DNA of 64,000 nt from Spirochaetales bacterium. GTDB taxonomy: Bacteria; Spirochaetota; Spirochaetia; SZUA-6; RPPD01. Numbering within the stretch: the stretch's first letter is position 1; the number at the start of each line of letters is the position of its first letter. The position numbers and the translations under genes are program-made. The notes below the pieces were generated by a model. It ran no database searches, was not told the DNA's origin, and saw only the letters and a list, made by a program, of their open reading frames with translations. The stretch is from positions 141,449 through 205,448 of the forward strand of contig JAFGGG010000009.1 in the NCBI GenBank assembly GCA_016930675.1. Reading direction: 5' to 3'. Positions 1 to 9,018 of this stretch are shown here, in pieces.

Positions 1-2126
1 CCCCTAAAATCAACCAGTGTTGTTTTAATTTTTTCATCATCCTTCTGCTCTTCTTCACAGAGCTTGTTTATTTCCACCGTATCGTTCAATAAGCTTTCCA
101 CCGATTGTAAAATATTAATCGATTGGTTTTTTTGTTGTTCGATTAAATCAGTTATATGGTTTATCTTCAACGCCGAACGTTTTGATTCATTAATTATATT
201 AAAAAGTCTATTATACACATTATCTGTTAATTGATTGCTTTTAAGTATTATATTTTTCATATTGCTTAAATTCTCGAAGCTTGTATCCAGATTCTTTTTT
301 GATTTGGCGGCGAGATTTCTTATCTCATTAGCTATAACCGAAAATCCTTTTCCGACAACACCGCTGTTAGCGGCCTCGATAGAAGCATTTATGGATAGCA
401 AATTGGTTTTTTCGGTAATATCCTCAATGGATGATAATATTTGATTAATAAATTCCGAATACTCCGTAATTTTATCGATGGTTTTTTTTGATTCCGAAAC
501 TATTTGTTTACTTTCATCGGCAATATGAGCAAGTTTGTTGGCAGTATTACTCGTTTCAATGGAAGAGGCTGAAGTAGCCTCAATATCCTGCTTCATTTTA
601 GACATGATGCTGTTTACATCTCCCACAGCGCTTGTTTGGTGATTGATTGCTTTCGGTATTCTTTGGCTTGAGGTAGTTATCCTATTGGTAACCTGATTTA
701 TAATCAATTCAATATTTTCAAACTGTTTAATTATTTTTTCCAGCATTGCCTTGTTTGTTTCGCGGTTGTTTTCAATCACTTCCATTGATTTTTCTATATT
801 TCCTTTCAGCCTTGTACTGGACTCTACTAAATTTGTAGCGACATATGAAATATTATCCATCATCTTTCTTAATGAAATATTTTTTTTCTCCACTTCTTTT
901 CGATTGTCTTCCGATTGCATAAAGACCTGTGACTGCTCGAGAGATAAAGAAAAGAATATGCTTAAAACCATTAATAAATAGCCGTAGGGAACAGTCCATG
1001 CATAGGGCGTCAGGGAGTTCATCACATTATACATATCATGACTGCTTGTAATAATTATCATAATAAAACCGGCTAATACCGCTAACGGACTGTAATTTTT
1101 ATTCCTGAAAAGCGCTATAAAAACATAACGAAACAATAATAGCGCAGAGAATAATAATATCGGCAGGATAATATACAGCATCGCGCTGTCGAACACGGCA
1201 TGAATGGATTGTTTTGTGTTTTGCAGAGCAATAACAAAAGCTATGATTATTGCCGGAACCGCAACGCCGAGTTTGATAATTATTTTGAGTTTTTTCTTGG
1301 CAGCAAAAGATTGTGTATACTCAATAATAAACAATAATAAACACATTGCAGTCAGCGGAAATCCGAATCTTGATATTTTTTCATTAACAACTTGATTAAC
1401 CATGTTGTTTGAGTAAGTTATGTTGAAATAACTGAAAATAACAAACAGGCAGGTTAAAGAAAAAAACAAGTACTTTTGTTCTTTACACCTATGAGCAAAA
1501 AAGAGGAATAAAAAATATAAAAAAAGAATAAAGGCAATCAAGGACGATCCCTGGATAAGATGAACATTAAAGAGATCCCTAAAGAACGCTTTTACAGAGC
1601 CCCTGTTATACGATAAGATGGTCACAGTATCCAAAGGACTTATTTCATATTTAGGATATATCTGAACAGCCACTTCATTTTTTTCCTGACCGTATTTCAG
1701 CAGGTCCTGTGATAAAAAAATATTGGGTGAAGAATAGTTTGATGAGTTATATCCGTCCCTGAAAATTCCGGATGTGAATACCTTAATACCATTAATATAG
1801 ACTTGATAAGGATAATCAGACGGCCCAAAGTGCAGAGCCAGTTTTTCCTGCCTCAGCGATTCGTGGATAAAGAATTCCCCTCTGAAGGTATACATTCTTT
1901 TCTCTACATCTTTATCCTGCGGAAGGTTCTTGCCGTCGTACTTCTTAAAGCCAATTTCGTGGATATCCTCCGTGATATAGTTACCTTCATCCAGACTGCT
2001 TTCCAGAATGAATAACTCAACCACGACCTCATCAGCTGCATCCGAAAGAGTATTGTCGGCAAAGCCAAATTGATGGAAAACAAATAAGCATAAACCAATA
2101 ATAAATACTTTGTATTTTCTCTTCAT
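1..2126 (-). CDS. Methyl-accepting chemotaxis protein with 7TM-type membrane module (3' end outside window)
   Basis: The reading frame is open from an ATG at 2126 to the window edge (about 708 codons, no stop seen), so the C-terminus is missing. The N-terminus has a signal peptide (about residues 1-23), then a periplasmic domain of about 160 residues that looks like a beta-sandwich sensor (DISMED2-like). Next come several hydrophobic helices (about residues 188-390), as in 7TMR-DISM proteins. A long helical cytoplasmic region carries the MCP hairpin tip EKTNLLSINASIEAANSG near residue 570, followed by GFSVIANEIRNLA. It should pass a periplasmic ligand signal to CheA/CheW. It is divergent from the caspase/binding-protein fusion, 117 bp away, which suggests (inference) related input. 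Class is certain; the ligand is unknown. Confidence 0.9.
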   Translation of the reverse strand, partial: MKRKYKVFIIGLCLFVFHQFGFADNTLSDAADEVVVELFILESSLDEGNYITEDIHEIGFKKYDGKNLPQDKDVEKRMYTFRGEFFIHESLRQEKLALHFGPSDYPYQVYINGIKVFTSGIFRDGYNSSNYSSPNIFLSQDLLKYGQEKNEVAVQIYPKYEISPLDTVTILSYNRGSVKAFFRDLFNVHLIQGSSLIAFILFLYFLFLFFAHRCKEQKYLFFSLTCLFVIFSYFNITYSNNMVNQVVNEKISRFGFPLTAMCLLLFIIEYTQSFAAKKKLKIIIKLGVAVPAIIIAFVIALQNTKQSIHAVFDSAMLYIILPILLFSALLLFRYVFIALFRNKNYSPLAVLAGFIMIIITSSHDMYNVMNSLTPYAWTVPYGYLLMVLSIFFSLSLEQSQVFMQSEDNRKEVEKKNISLRKMMDNISYVATNLVESSTRLKGNIEKSMEVIENNRETNKAMLEKIIKQFENIELIINQVTNRITTSSQRIPKAINHQTSAVGDVNSIMSKMKQDIEATSASSIETSNTANKLAHIADESKQIVSESKKTIDKITEYSEFINQILSSIEDITEKTNLLSINASIEAANSGVVGKGFSVIANEIRNLAAKSKKNLDTSFENLSNMKNIILKSNQLTDNVYNRLFNIINESKRSALKINHITDLIEQQKNQSINILQSVESLLNDTVEINKLCEEEQKDDEKIKTTLVDFR

Positions 2127-2207
2127 CTCATCAGTAATAGTATATTATTAAATTCTATAAAAAGTTTAGTGGATGATAATCACGGAGTCAATAAAAATTG
2201 ATTTTTA

Positions 2208-2236
2208 TTGTCATAATTCTTTATGCGGATTATAAT
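2208..2236 (+). promoter_or_regulatory. Promoter of the caspase/binding-protein gene, abutting its start codon
   Basis: TTGTCA (2208-2213), 17 bp spacer, TATAAT (2231-2236). The expected transcription start falls at about 2243, next to the ATG at 2244, leaving no room for a Shine-Dalgarno sequence. Strong match to sigma-70 consensus; the start site is inferred. Confidence 0.6.
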
Positions 2237-2243
2237 AATTATA

Positions 2244-4235
2244 ATGAAAAAGTTTTTTTGCTGGTCTTTATTTGTTTTTGCCGCCTTTTCATTATTACTG
2301 CTTATCAATGCAGAGAGTAATCCAATCAAAAAAGTGGCCTTGGTAATCGGAAACAGCGCCTACAAAACATGCGGTTTAAAAAATCCTGCCAATGACGCAT
2401 ATGATTTAAGCAAAAAGCTGGAGAGGTTTGGATATGAGGTTATCAAACTGATAAACGCGGGCAAACAGCAGATGAAGGAGGCAATAAGAACCTTCGGCGA
2501 CAAGCTTTCCCAGGATTGGAATACACTGGGTTTATTCTATTATGCGGGTCACGGCTGCCAGGTAAAGGGGATTAATTATCTTATCCCTGTGGACGCGGAT
2601 ATAAAAGAGCAAGACGAAGTCGAATACTCTGCTATTGATGTGGGATTTGTCCTGTCCAAAATGGAAAGCGCCGGAAACAGGGTGAATATCCTCATGCTCG
2701 ACGCCTGCAGGGACAATCCGTTCAGAAGTTTCAGGACAGCCACACGAGGGCTTACGGTGGTTGAAGCGCCCAAAGGATCGCTTATCGTCTACGCCACGGC
2801 GCCGGGTTCGGTGGCCGCGGACGGCAAGGGAAGAAACGGTGTATTCACAGGCGCATTGTTGAAACATCTGGACAAGAATCCGGGAATGGATGCCGAGCTT
2901 TTTATAAGGAATGTCCGAAAAGAGGTGATGGTTGAAACCGGCAATGAACAGGTGCCGTGGACGTCGTCATCACTCACGGAAGGCATTTCGCTTAAAGGTA
3001 CTATGCCGGAAAATACAGTCACGATTGTTACAACCACAAAAGAACTGGAAGGCACTCTTTCTATCTGGTCGTTTACCGATGAGTTTAAAACCGAAGGCAT
3101 TATCGCGCGCTTTGAAAAAAAGCATCCCAAGGTAAAGGTAAACCTGCATGTTGTTACTCTCGGAGCCTATATAAAAGACCTCACGTCCAGATTACGCACA
3201 GGCAAGGATACCCCCGATATTTTTACGGCTGAAAACTCGAACCTTATCGAACTTACGGAAAGCGATTTTTATGAGGACCTTTCCCGGGAACCTTATAATG
3301 CGGATGTATCGGATCTTTTTCTCTATCTGGTAGACGCAGCCACTGATTCTAAAGGAGCTTTACGGGCCGTTTCCTGGCAGGCCACTCCCGGTGGTATCTA
3401 TTACAGAAGAAGTCTTGCCAGGCAGTATCTTGGTACCGACGATCCTGTTAAAGTGGGCAACATGCTCGACTCAGAAGAAAAATTTCTGGATGTTGCCCGA
3501 AAGATTAATCAAAAAAGCGGAGGAAAGGTTAAAATACTGCCCAGCTATATTGATTACATGCATTATCCGCTTTGCCGGCGAACAAAAGCTTTTGTAGGGA
3601 GAAACAATAAATTTAATCTTGAGCAGTGCATTATCGATTATTTTGACCTGGCCAAAACCATGTATAACGAGCACCTGACTGCGGAAATTCAACAATGGTC
3701 ATCTGAATGGTTCGCAGAAATGAATAAAAAAGACGCAAAAATATTCTGTTATATTTTACCCACATGGGGGCTGCACTATCAGCTTAAAGCACATGCAAAA
3801 AATACTAAAGGAGACTGGGGGCTGTGCAAGGGACCGGACTCCTATTTTTGGGGCGGCACCTGGATAGGAATCAATAAAAACTCAAAGAATAAGGAAATCG
3901 CCTGGGAGTTTATAAAAATGCTGACTCAGGACCGAGAAACAATTAGATGGTATGCCAAAACCACAGGCGATTTTATCGGTAATCAGGCAATAATAGAAGA
4001 AATTAAAAATAATTTTTCCGAACCGTTTTTAAAGGGCCAGAACCACTATCTTTATTTCGCCGATGAAGCACCCAAGGTGAAGGGATATATTATGGGGAAA
4101 TATGATCTGGATATCTGGGAGCTAATGAAGAGCGCTATCCAAAACTATGTGAACGGCACGCTCACCAAAGAAGAGGCTCTTGAATCCTTTAAGAATGAGA
4201 TAAAACAAATTCATCCGGATGTGATTGTGGAATGA
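2244..4235 (+). CDS. Secreted caspase-like (C14) protease fused to an ABC solute-binding domain
   Basis: A 663-residue protein with a cleavable signal peptide (residues 1 to about 23, cleavage near INA-ES). Residues about 25-245 are a bacterial caspase-type p20 domain: FYYAGHGCQ gives catalytic His103 and LDACRDNPF gives catalytic Cys155, so both catalytic residues are present. After a linker rich in Thr, residues about 270-663 match family 1 extracellular solute-binding proteins of sugar ABC transporters (start LSIWSF, a PDIFTAEN segment, and GGTWIGINKNSKNKEIAWEFI near the end). No permease or ATPase gene is adjacent. I infer a periplasmic protease whose activity may be coupled to ligand binding. 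An earlier ATG at 2223 would add seven residues, but 2244 gives a better signal peptide. Confidence 0.85.
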   Translation: MKKFFCWSLFVFAAFSLLLLINAESNPIKKVALVIGNSAYKTCGLKNPANDAYDLSKKLERFGYEVIKLINAGKQQMKEAIRTFGDKLSQDWNTLGLFYYAGHGCQVKGINYLIPVDADIKEQDEVEYSAIDVGFVLSKMESAGNRVNILMLDACRDNPFRSFRTATRGLTVVEAPKGSLIVYATAPGSVAADGKGRNGVFTGALLKHLDKNPGMDAELFIRNVRKEVMVETGNEQVPWTSSSLTEGISLKGTMPENTVTIVTTTKELEGTLSIWSFTDEFKTEGIIARFEKKHPKVKVNLHVVTLGAYIKDLTSRLRTGKDTPDIFTAENSNLIELTESDFYEDLSREPYNADVSDLFLYLVDAATDSKGALRAVSWQATPGGIYYRRSLARQYLGTDDPVKVGNMLDSEEKFLDVARKINQKSGGKVKILPSYIDYMHYPLCRRTKAFVGRNNKFNLEQCIIDYFDLAKTMYNEHLTAEIQQWSSEWFAEMNKKDAKIFCYILPTWGLHYQLKAHAKNTKGDWGLCKGPDSYFWGGTWIGINKNSKNKEIAWEFIKMLTQDRETIRWYAKTTGDFIGNQAIIEEIKNNFSEPFLKGQNHYLYFADEAPKVKGYIMGKYDLDIWELMKSAIQNYVNGTLTKEEALESFKNEIKQIHPDVIVE

Positions 4236-4251
4236 AATTGTAAAAATCAGA

Positions 4252-4267
4252 ATAAGCTAAAGCTTAT
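4252..4267. terminator. Possible bidirectional terminator hairpin
   Basis: ATAAGC and GCTTAT form a 6-bp perfect stem with a TAAA loop between two convergent genes, followed by ACTTTTC on the + strand. The stem is AT-rich, so this is weak. Confidence 0.35.
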
Positions 4268-4300
4268 ACTTTTCATTTCTTGTAGCACAAAATAGCAGCA

Positions 4301-5230
4301 TCACAAAGGAATTTGCAGATAGACCAATTTCTTAAGGAGCAGGTGCATCAGTTTAAACGCTTCGGGTGAAAGCCTGTCCACAGTATCATCCCGGGTGTGT
4401 CTGATCCTCCAGGTTAAGGGCTGGATCGCTGAGTACTTCTGCCTCACCGAGCGCGCGTCCACAGCATTTGTTCTCCCCCTCAGTCTTTGCATTTTGCCTT
4501 TAAGCGTCTCAAGATTCTGCTGATACTGCGCCGCCTCTTCATACGGCAGGACACAAATCTGCATGGCGGGATAACCCTGCAGTAATAATCCCAAATTATC
4601 CGAGAAAGGTGTGCGTATGGATAAATACTGCCCCTGTTTTATGGTTTCGAGCAAACCCACAGTATAGCTCCTCAACAGCTTTAATTTAGTATAAACCTCC
4701 GTACGTGTCTTCCGGTGGTCTTCCAGCAGTCTTTCCCCGGCCTCACTGAGAATGAGAGTATCCCCCACCCCGCACATATCGAAATTAAAAAACACACAAT
4801 TTGTAATTTTAAGCCGCTTTAAAGCCATGCCCAATTTATACGTACCCTGCTCTTTTATCTGATCCGAATTTGAAGTTTCTTCATGATCACTTAGGACCAT
4901 TTGTACATTGTGATGCTGTATTTTACTTTGCTTTAAAAAGAGCGCCAACTCAAGCAACTGAAAAACAGCAGCGCTGTTATCATTGGCACCGGGAGTGCCC
5001 TCTTTTCTGTCATAATGAGCAACGAGTGTTTTTATATAATAATTTTTCGGATCATAATGAACGGTATCATATTTGATAATAATGAAATTCGAACCGGCGA
5101 GCGAGCTTATGGTATGCGGTATTTTATTCTGTAACAGATATGAGGTTAAATAATTAAAGCGATTGCAATCCGAAGCACAAAATTCTCTCAACTGTTCAAG
5201 CAAATCCTGATTCATATTAGCAATGAACAC
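4301..5230 (-). CDS. M28-family zinc aminopeptidase
   Basis: A 309-residue protein with no clear signal peptide. The M28 metal site is visible: AHYDRKEG (His and first Asp region), GANDNSAA (bridging Asp) and SDHEETSN (catalytic and ligand Glu pair). These enzymes remove N-terminal residues from peptides using two zinc ions. The reading frame opens with GTG at 5230; an ATG at 5215 is an alternative and neither has a good ribosome site. It lies 14 bp after cysE on the same strand, so the two are probably co-transcribed. With the M29 and M20 enzymes nearby, this suggests active peptide use. Confidence 0.85.
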   Translation of the reverse strand: MFIANMNQDLLEQLREFCASDCNRFNYLTSYLLQNKIPHTISSLAGSNFIIIKYDTVHYDPKNYYIKTLVAHYDRKEGTPGANDNSAAVFQLLELALFLKQSKIQHHNVQMVLSDHEETSNSDQIKEQGTYKLGMALKRLKITNCVFFNFDMCGVGDTLILSEAGERLLEDHRKTRTEVYTKLKLLRSYTVGLLETIKQGQYLSIRTPFSDNLGLLLQGYPAMQICVLPYEEAAQYQQNLETLKGKMQRLRGRTNAVDARSVRQKYSAIQPLTWRIRHTRDDTVDRLSPEAFKLMHLLLKKLVYLQIPL

Positions 5231-5244
5231 TCACAGTTCAATTA

Positions 5245-6153
5245 TCATATTTGGAAATCCGAAACCGGATCATGGCTTGTCTTATATACATAATGCTCCG
5301 GCTGATAGTATATTCTGCTGTGCGGAGGAACGGATGTTAAAATCCAGACATTACCACCGACAACCGACCCTTCTCCGATGATTGTGTCCCCTCCAAGTAT
5401 GGTAGCTCCCGCATAAATCGTAACGTTATCTTCAATTGTAGGATGCCGCTTTTTATCACCTTCTGCCTTTTTTACACTTAAAGCGCCCAGGGTTACTCCC
5501 TGATACAATTTTACGTTATTCCCGATTTTAGTGGTTTCACCGATTACCACACCCGTACCGTGATCAATAAAAAAATACTCACCGATAGTCGCGCCGGGAT
5601 GAATGTCTATCCCTGTTTTACTATGTATATATTCACTCATCATACGCGGAATTAAAGGGACTTCGCGAATCCATAATTCATGAGCTATCCTGTGTACCAG
5701 AATGGCTTCCAGGCAGGGATAAGACAGGATTACTTCTTCATGTGATTTTGCCGCAGGATCTCCCTGAAAAGCCGCTTCCACATCCAGTTTTATCATCCTC
5801 CTGATTTCCGGAATAGCGCTCACTACTTCGCATACTATCTTTTCCGCATTCTCCTTTACACCACTGCTGTTTTTTCCCGTCAGTTTATTTTGATACTGAA
5901 TGCTTTTTTCAACTTCGGGGGAAAGACTGCGTACGATACTGGTGATTTTCTCTCCCACCACATACTTTATATTAAGCTTATCAATCTCCTCATCTTCCCG
6001 GTAACCCGGAAAAACCAGGGACTGAAACTCATTCACAATCCTCATTATACTCTTTTGAGACGGGAGATTGGGTCCCTGGATATGGTTAATCCCCCCGATT
6101 TCTTGATATGATGCAACGATTTTCTCTACTATTTTATCTATTTTTTGCTTCAT
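5245..6153 (-). CDS. cysE: Serine O-acetyltransferase, long form
   Basis: A 302-residue enzyme that transfers acetyl from acetyl-CoA to L-serine, the first step of cysteine synthesis. The C-terminal half is a left-handed beta-helix of hexapeptide repeats with the signature DIHPGATIGEYFFIDHGTG, then VVIGETTKIGNNVKLYQGVT. The N-terminal half is a helical extension, longer than in E. coli CysE (273 residues) and like the EpsC/plant-type long form. No Shine-Dalgarno sequence precedes the ATG. A 7-bp inverted repeat lies just upstream at 6161-6184. No cysK is in the window. Confidence 0.92.
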   Translation of the reverse strand: MKQKIDKIVEKIVASYQEIGGINHIQGPNLPSQKSIMRIVNEFQSLVFPGYREDEEIDKLNIKYVVGEKITSIVRSLSPEVEKSIQYQNKLTGKNSSGVKENAEKIVCEVVSAIPEIRRMIKLDVEAAFQGDPAAKSHEEVILSYPCLEAILVHRIAHELWIREVPLIPRMMSEYIHSKTGIDIHPGATIGEYFFIDHGTGVVIGETTKIGNNVKLYQGVTLGALSVKKAEGDKKRHPTIEDNVTIYAGATILGGDTIIGEGSVVGGNVWILTSVPPHSRIYYQPEHYVYKTSHDPVSDFQI

Positions 6154-6160
6154 ACAATAT

Positions 6161-6184
6161 AATCTGTGTATAGAATAACAGATT
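6161..6184. promoter_or_regulatory. Inverted repeat upstream of cysE
   Basis: AATCTGT (6161-6167) and ACAGATT (6178-6184) are perfect inverted copies with a 10-nt spacer. They lie between cysE (start 6153, minus) and the divergent gene at 6250. On the minus strand the repeat directly follows a TTGACA (6189-6184), so it could be an operator over the cysE promoter. No known regulator is identified. Confidence 0.35.
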
Positions 6185-6249
6185 TGTCAAGGGTTCCCTT
6201 AATTATCCGACTATGCTAAAGTACCATATCCTAACACGGAGGTTCTAAA

Positions 6250-6612
6250 ATGAAACACACCGCATTATTAGTCTTTTTAGGTATAATCTGTTTAAGTTTT
6301 ATGCTTTGTAAAACCACCGGTCAGGGAAAGCCGGTGACGGCAGATATACTCATCGGAAACTGGGAAACCATAAAAGGCGATGTTGAAGAAATAGCCTTTG
6401 CGATTGAGGAACAAGGTGTTAATACCTATACTTCCTACTTACATCAGAGAATATTCGAAACAGGATTATGGGAGTTTAAAGACAATCATCTGGTTGTCGA
6501 CCTGGATACGGGTGAAAGCATAGTGTATGTAAAGGCGACTGTTGCCGGTGATATTCTCACACTGAGGACACAGAGCGGAGAAGAATCACAATATAAAAAA
6601 ATTACTCCGTAA
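6250..6612 (+). CDS. Small secreted or lipidated protein, lipocalin-like
   Basis: A 120-residue protein with an N-terminal hydrophobic segment ending in SFMLCK, which may be a relaxed spirochaete lipobox. The mature part begins LIGNWETI and alternates short beta-type segments (GLWEFKDNHLVVDLD, GDILTLRTQSGEE), the pattern of small lipocalin-like barrel proteins. Its start is fixed by a GGAGG ribosome site at 6239-6243. It is convergent with the M29 peptidase. Function unknown. A protein of similar design lies at 40396-40785. Confidence 0.6.
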   Translation: MKHTALLVFLGIICLSFMLCKTTGQGKPVTADILIGNWETIKGDVEEIAFAIEEQGVNTYTSYLHQRIFETGLWEFKDNHLVVDLDTGESIVYVKATVAGDILTLRTQSGEESQYKKITP

Positions 6613-6631
6613 TATTTTTTTAACCGCGCCC

Positions 6632-7876
6632 TTACAGTATGACAAATTCCCCATTTTCTATAAGGGGAACAGTCTTGCCTGAGCTTAAGCGTGCCGAAAC
6701 ACTCACCTCGGGGGAACCGATCATCACATCCACATGAATCTTACTTACATTGAACCCCGCTTCATTTTTCTGCTCTGCGTCCAGCTGTTCAATTCCCTTA
6801 AAGCATTCGGAAAACGCGGATCCGAAAGCAATATGACTGGCAGCGTTCTCATCATAAAGCAGGTTATGAAACACGTAGCCGCTTAAAAATACCGGAGAAG
6901 TCGATTCCACAAGGGCTACTTCACCTAAAAGCCTGTTTTCGGGTCTTGAGAAAATATAATGCTTTAACGTATCAATCCCCCGGCTTCCGGAAATATCGCT
7001 GAGCATACCGTTTGTAAATTCCAGCCTGATTTTTTCTATATAAATATTTCGATATACAAGCGGACGGCTGCATTCCACCCAGCCGTTAACCCTGCGAAAA
7101 TCAGGCACTGTAAATACTTCTTCTGTGGGAATATTCGGAACAAAAACCTGGCCGTTTTGGCAATATGACTCTCCTCCTTGCCAGCGTGCTTGATTTGAAA
7201 TTCCGATGGTCAGATCTATCTGCGGACCCTTAAATGATAATTCACTGATTTTAAGTCGATTGAGTTTCAGCTTGATAGAATTGAGTCTGTCAATATGCTC
7301 ACGCCACGTTTTAAAAGGATCCGAAGTATTTATTCTGCATATTAAAAAATATTCCTCCCACAATGTGCGGACGGCCTGCTTCACGGGAAGGCGCGGAAAT
7401 ATTTTTTGCGCCGTACCTGCCGTGGCCGAAGCCGCTACGCACCATTTCAAGGCGTTTGTACTCACCTTATCGTGAAAAAATGCCAGGTTTTCCGCTCTTG
7501 CCAACAGCATCTTGTTGCTGCGTTCAGGATCGATATTTTCATATTCTCCTATCCGCTCTCTTCCCGCGAAAGAGAGAAACACTCCATTGTTTTCCAAAAC
7601 TTCTTCATAGGCATTAATAACACTGCTGGAAAAATAATCCAAACTAAGAAATTCCGCATGTTCAAGGCGGATACAATCAAGCAGTTCATCCAGATAAATA
7701 ACATGTACATAAGAAGCGCCTTTTTTATACGCCTGCTCGGCACAGGTGAGGGCAAGCTCCCGGTGCACGGTTAAGGCTTGAATTAAACAGTATTCCCCTT
7801 GCTGCAGGTTCACCCCCAGCGAAAGTAAGAGATCCGCGTACGCCTTAAGCTTTTGATTAAAAACATCCTCATCCAT
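6632..7876 (-). CDS. M29-family aminopeptidase
   Basis: A 414-residue cytoplasmic metallopeptidase of the AmpS/AmpT/PepS family. The family pattern is visible as EVALVESTSP (ligand Glu), ENAASHIAFGSAF (ligand His) and IHVDVMIGS (His and Asp near the C-terminus), with an N-terminal domain starting FNQKLKAYADLLLSLGVNLQQGE. Length is normal. It cleaves N-terminal residues from short peptides. The gene appears monocistronic. A duplicate of the last codons of the M20 peptidase gene lies just upstream at 7919-7955. Confidence 0.9.
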   Translation of the reverse strand: MDEDVFNQKLKAYADLLLSLGVNLQQGEYCLIQALTVHRELALTCAEQAYKKGASYVHVIYLDELLDCIRLEHAEFLSLDYFSSSVINAYEEVLENNGVFLSFAGRERIGEYENIDPERSNKMLLARAENLAFFHDKVSTNALKWCVAASATAGTAQKIFPRLPVKQAVRTLWEEYFLICRINTSDPFKTWREHIDRLNSIKLKLNRLKISELSFKGPQIDLTIGISNQARWQGGESYCQNGQVFVPNIPTEEVFTVPDFRRVNGWVECSRPLVYRNIYIEKIRLEFTNGMLSDISGSRGIDTLKHYIFSRPENRLLGEVALVESTSPVFLSGYVFHNLLYDENAASHIAFGSAFSECFKGIEQLDAEQKNEAGFNVSKIHVDVMIGSPEVSVSARLSSGKTVPLIENGEFVIL

Positions 7877-7930
7877 AGTAGTACCGCATGATTTATCTAT
7901 TTCTTTTATCGGTATGGATTAGAGTGAAGC

Positions 7931-7955
7931 CCGGGCTTTCGCGAAAAAAACTTCA
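7931..7955. repeat. Left copy of a 25-bp direct repeat (duplicated end of the M20 gene)
   Basis: These 25 bp are identical to 9031-9055, exactly 1100 bp away. Read on the minus strand, 7919-7955 encodes EVFFAKARASL and a stop, while the true M20 gene ends EVFFAKARNSL and a stop. The copy therefore keeps the frame and stop codon of the gene end. The two copies flank the TPR gene. Confidence 0.8.
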
Positions 7956-7993
7956 TAAAAAATATTATGAAGCTTACATAACCTTTTTAATTC

Positions 7994-8022
7994 TTGATTC
8001 TCTTTTCATAATAATTTATCAT
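7994..8022 (+). promoter_or_regulatory. Putative promoter of the TPR lipoprotein gene
   Basis: TTGATT (7994-7999), 17 bp, TATCAT (8017-8022). The predicted start near 8029 leaves a 27-nt leader before the ATG at 8056. Fair match only. Confidence 0.4.
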
Positions 8023-8055
8023 TTTATATACTAAATTTTTATGGGAGACCTATCA

Positions 8056-8982
8056 ATGAATAAAATTATATCTTTGATAATGTGTTCTATTGTTCTCCTC
8101 TTCGGTTGTACAACAATCAAAACTGACGAACAGTCCGTAATCGATTATTATGATGAAGGTAATTATAACGACTGTATTAAAGCCACAGATTTGATAATAA
8201 AGCGTGAGCCACAAAATGCTTTGGCATATCTCCTTAGAGGAGAATCATACTGCATGATTGGTGAATTTGATAAATCTATCTCCGATATTAGCCTGGCAAT
8301 TGCGCTTAAGCCGGAAGAATACTATGCATATGCTTCACGCGGTGAGACTTACCGGCTGAAAGGTGATTACGTCCTTGCCCTGAAAGATTTGAACAAAGCT
8401 CTGGAACTTGATCCTGAAAGTGCCTACGCATATGCTAACCGCGGAGATGTCCTAAGATCTTTAACAAGGTATGATGAAGCACTCCAGGATTTAAACAAGG
8501 CAATTGCTCTTTCTCCCGACTATGCATGGGCATATATGAGTCGTGGTTGTGTATATGCCAAGATGGGTAATAATGAACAGTCAATGCAAGATCTGAATAA
8601 ATCTATCGATCTTAATCCAGGTAATTACTATGCATATGGAAACCGTGGATTAACTCTGAGGACGATGGGCAGATATGATGACGCCATACAAGATTTAAAT
8701 AAAGCTATTGAACTTAATTCTAATGATTTCTGGTTATATGCTATCCGTGGATCCGTGTACTACCTGAAAAAAAATTATAATAAAACCCTTCAGGACCATA
8801 CCACAGTAATCAAGCTTAATCCAGATTATACCTGGTCATATGTAAAACGGGCGGAAATATACATCATTAAAAAAGAATATAAAAAAGCAATCAAGGATCT
8901 GGATAAAGCACTGGAACTTGAACCCAATAATACAGAGGCGCAATCAAAAAGAAAACAAGCTTACGAGTTATTGGAGAATTAA
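8056..8982 (+). CDS. TPR-repeat lipoprotein
   Basis: A 308-residue protein with a lipoprotein signal (lipobox LLFGC) followed by about seven 34-residue tetratricopeptide repeats, recognisable by repeated RG..Y....Y..A..DLNKAIEL.P. The start at 8056 is preferred over the ATG at 8041 because GGGAG at 8043-8047 sits 8 nt upstream, and it gives a cleaner signal peptide. TPR lipoproteins usually scaffold protein complexes at the membrane; the partner is unknown. The gene is alone between two copies of the end of the M20 peptidase gene, which suggests it was inserted there or lies in a rearranged segment. Confidence 0.85.
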   Translation: MNKIISLIMCSIVLLFGCTTIKTDEQSVIDYYDEGNYNDCIKATDLIIKREPQNALAYLLRGESYCMIGEFDKSISDISLAIALKPEEYYAYASRGETYRLKGDYVLALKDLNKALELDPESAYAYANRGDVLRSLTRYDEALQDLNKAIALSPDYAWAYMSRGCVYAKMGNNEQSMQDLNKSIDLNPGNYYAYGNRGLTLRTMGRYDDAIQDLNKAIELNSNDFWLYAIRGSVYYLKKNYNKTLQDHTTVIKLNPDYTWSYVKRAEIYIIKKEYKKAIKDLDKALELEPNNTEAQSKRKQAYELLEN

Positions 8983-9018
8983 AGTTATACAGAATACAAA
9001 TCGAAGAATTCTATGAAA

